DNA of 44,244 nt from Bradyrhizobium oropedii. GTDB taxonomy: Bacteria > Pseudomonadota > Alphaproteobacteria > Rhizobiales > Xanthobacteraceae. Below, in pieces: positions 43,034 to 44,244 of this stretch (position 1 is its first letter; each line of letters begins with the position of its first letter). The notes below the pieces were generated by a model, which saw nothing but the letters and a program-made list of their open reading frames with translations, did not search any database and was not told the origin of the DNA. The translations under genes and the position numbers were made by a program. The stretch lies in the NCBI RefSeq assembly GCF_020889685.1, contig NZ_JACMYO010000060.1:1-44244 (forward strand), given 5' to 3'.

Positions 43034-44203
43034 TCAGTCGGCCAGCGCCTTCATTTCCGCATAGAGGTCGGACTTGCCCTCGAAGCCGATGCCCGGCAGC
43101 TCCGGCATCAAGATGTGGCCACCCTCGACCCGCACGCCGTCCGGGAACCCGCCATAGGGCTGGAACAGGTCGGGGTAGCTCTCATTGCCGCCGAGGCCGA
43201 GGCCGGCCGCGATGTTGAGCGACATCTGATGGCCGCCATGCGGGATGCAGCGGCTCGGCGACCAACCGTGGGTCTTCAGCACCTCGAGCGTGCGCTGATA
43301 CTCGCAGAGCCCATAGGACAGCGCGCAGTCGAATTGCAGCCAGTCGCGGTCCGGCCGCATGCCGCCGTAGCGGATCAGGTTGCGCGCATCCTGGTGGCTG
43401 AACAGGTTCTCGCCGGTCGCCATCGGGCCGGGATAGAACTCGGCCAGCGCGGCCTGCAATGCATAATCGAGCGGATCGCCGGCTTCCTCGTACCAGAACA
43501 GCGGATACTCCCGCAGCATCTTGGCATAGGCGATCGCGGTCTCGAGATCGAAGCGGCCGTTGGCGTCGACCGCAAGCTGCGCGGCGCGGCCGATCTCCTT
43601 CAGCACCGCCTCGATGCGCTCGCGGTCCTCGGCGAGCGGCGCGCCGCCGATCTTCATCTTCACGACGTTGTAGCCGCGGTCGAGATAGCCGCGCATCTCC
43701 TTGCGCAGCGCGCCGAGGTCCTTGCCCGGATAGTAATAGCCGCCGGCGGCATAGACGAAGACGCGCGGATTGGCGGTCAGGCCATGGCGCTCGGCGAGCA
43801 ATCGGAACAGCGGCTTGCCCGCGATCTTTGCGACTGCGTCCCACACCGCCATGTCGATGGTGCCGACCGCGACCGAGCGCTCGCCGTGGCCGCCCGGCTT
43901 CTCGTTCGACATCAACGTCGACCAGACCTTGTCCGGATCGAGGTTGGCGCCATCAGCATCGAGCAGCGATGTCGGATCAGCTTCCAGGAGACGCGGCGCA
44001 AACCGCTCGCGGATCAGACCGCCCTGCCCGTAACGGCCGTTGGAATTGAAGCCATAGCCGACCACCCGCTTGCCGTCGCGCACCACATCGGTGACCACGG
44101 CGACCAGGCTCGTGGTCATCTTGGTGAAGTCGATATAGGCGTTGCGGATCGGCGAGGAGATCGGTTTCGTCACCTCGCGGACGTCGACGATGCGGACGGA
44201 CAT
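43034..44203 (-). CDS. tarD: D-tartrate dehydratase
   Basis: 389 residues of the enolase superfamily. From memory it matches the characterised D-tartrate dehydratase of Bradyrhizobium almost throughout, with the same length and all catalytic positions: Lys102 (NEKPGGHG), Lys184 (VKMKIGG), metal ligands Asp213 (VDANGR), Glu239 (YEE) and Glu265 (TGEN), the Asp292 and His322 dyad (FDCALSY, PHGGHQ). It dehydrates D-tartrate to enol-oxaloacetate in the cytosol, letting cells use tartrate as carbon. The capping domain covers residues 1-130 and the barrel the rest. The ATG at 44203 has only a weak GAAAG upstream. Any transporter or regulator would lie beyond the window edge. Confidence 0.95.
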   Translation of the reverse strand: MSVRIVDVREVTKPISSPIRNAYIDFTKMTTSLVAVVTDVVRDGKRVVGYGFNSNGRYGQGGLIRERFAPRLLEADPTSLLDADGANLDPDKVWSTLMSNEKPGGHGERSVAVGTIDMAVWDAVAKIAGKPLFRLLAERHGLTANPRVFVYAAGGYYYPGKDLGALRKEMRGYLDRGYNVVKMKIGGAPLAEDRERIEAVLKEIGRAAQLAVDANGRFDLETAIAYAKMLREYPLFWYEEAGDPLDYALQAALAEFYPGPMATGENLFSHQDARNLIRYGGMRPDRDWLQFDCALSYGLCEYQRTLEVLKTHGWSPSRCIPHGGHQMSLNIAAGLGLGGNESYPDLFQPYGGFPDGVRVEGGHILMPELPGIGFEGKSDLYAEMKALAD

Positions 44204-44244
44204 GGTGCTGCTTTCTATGTAGGGGTGCCCGCTTCTCTCCTCAG

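Overview
The window looks like chromosomal DNA of a Bradyrhizobium or a close relative (Alphaproteobacteria, Hyphomicrobiales). G+C is high (a sample line inside the prenyl synthase gene has 41 G+C of 60). The last gene matches, as I remember it, the D-tartrate dehydratase of Bradyrhizobium residue for residue at all catalytic positions. The intergenic palindromes are types I know from Bradyrhizobium genomes. No tRNA, rRNA, insertion sequence, integrase, phage gene or CRISPR array is visible. This is mostly core and metabolic chromosome, not a symbiosis or genomic island.

Layout. 1-6 kb: the 3' part of a large DUF2339 membrane protein, a small DUF6894 protein, a secreted protein, and an MFS transporter followed by an AcuI-type reductase. 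6-11.5 kb: a periplasmic SleB-type cell-wall hydrolase, pyruvate phosphate dikinase (ppdK) with an unusual Lys/Ala-rich tail, and small DUF3096 and DUF1236 proteins. 12-21 kb: a protein with an internal duplication, then a housekeeping block read leftwards (S49 peptidase, small membrane protein, glyQ, glyS, methyltransferase), then a TrmN6-like methyltransferase with DUF2007, divergent from a long-chain polyprenyl diphosphate synthase. 21-29.4 kb: an AT-richer aldo/keto reductase, a transglutaminase-like protein, an AraC/GyrI regulator, an orphan branched-chain-type binding protein, a 15-bp tandem repeat, an enolase-superfamily enzyme, several small proteins, a cupin and a GST. 29.5-36 kb: an intracellular PHB depolymerase (phaZ), a ModA-like binding protein, a formate/nitrite-type channel followed by a PP2C-phosphatase/kinase fusion, and a polar amino-acid-type binding protein. 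36-44 kb: DUF4399, a nucleotide cyclase fused through a membrane helix to a formylglycine-enzyme-like domain, an MFS transporter divergent from an AraC regulator, malonyl-CoA decarboxylase, a DUF2157-like membrane protein and tarD.

Functional links. Carbon and storage metabolism is prominent (ppdK, phaZ, malonyl-CoA decarboxylase, tarD, a second MR/MLE enzyme, acuI). Three periplasmic binding proteins have no permease or ATPase beside them. The most system-like units are the channel plus PP2C/kinase pair (31923-34538) and the cyclase/FGE-like protein with the secreted DUF4399 protein (35872-37879). A second pattern is that at least nine intergenic palindromes of about six families lie just 3' of stop codons. 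I see no obviously new defence system. The best candidates for new biology are the two signalling units, the ppdK tail, two leaders that may hide a ribosome binding site, and a palindrome-rich promoter near 42.95 kb.
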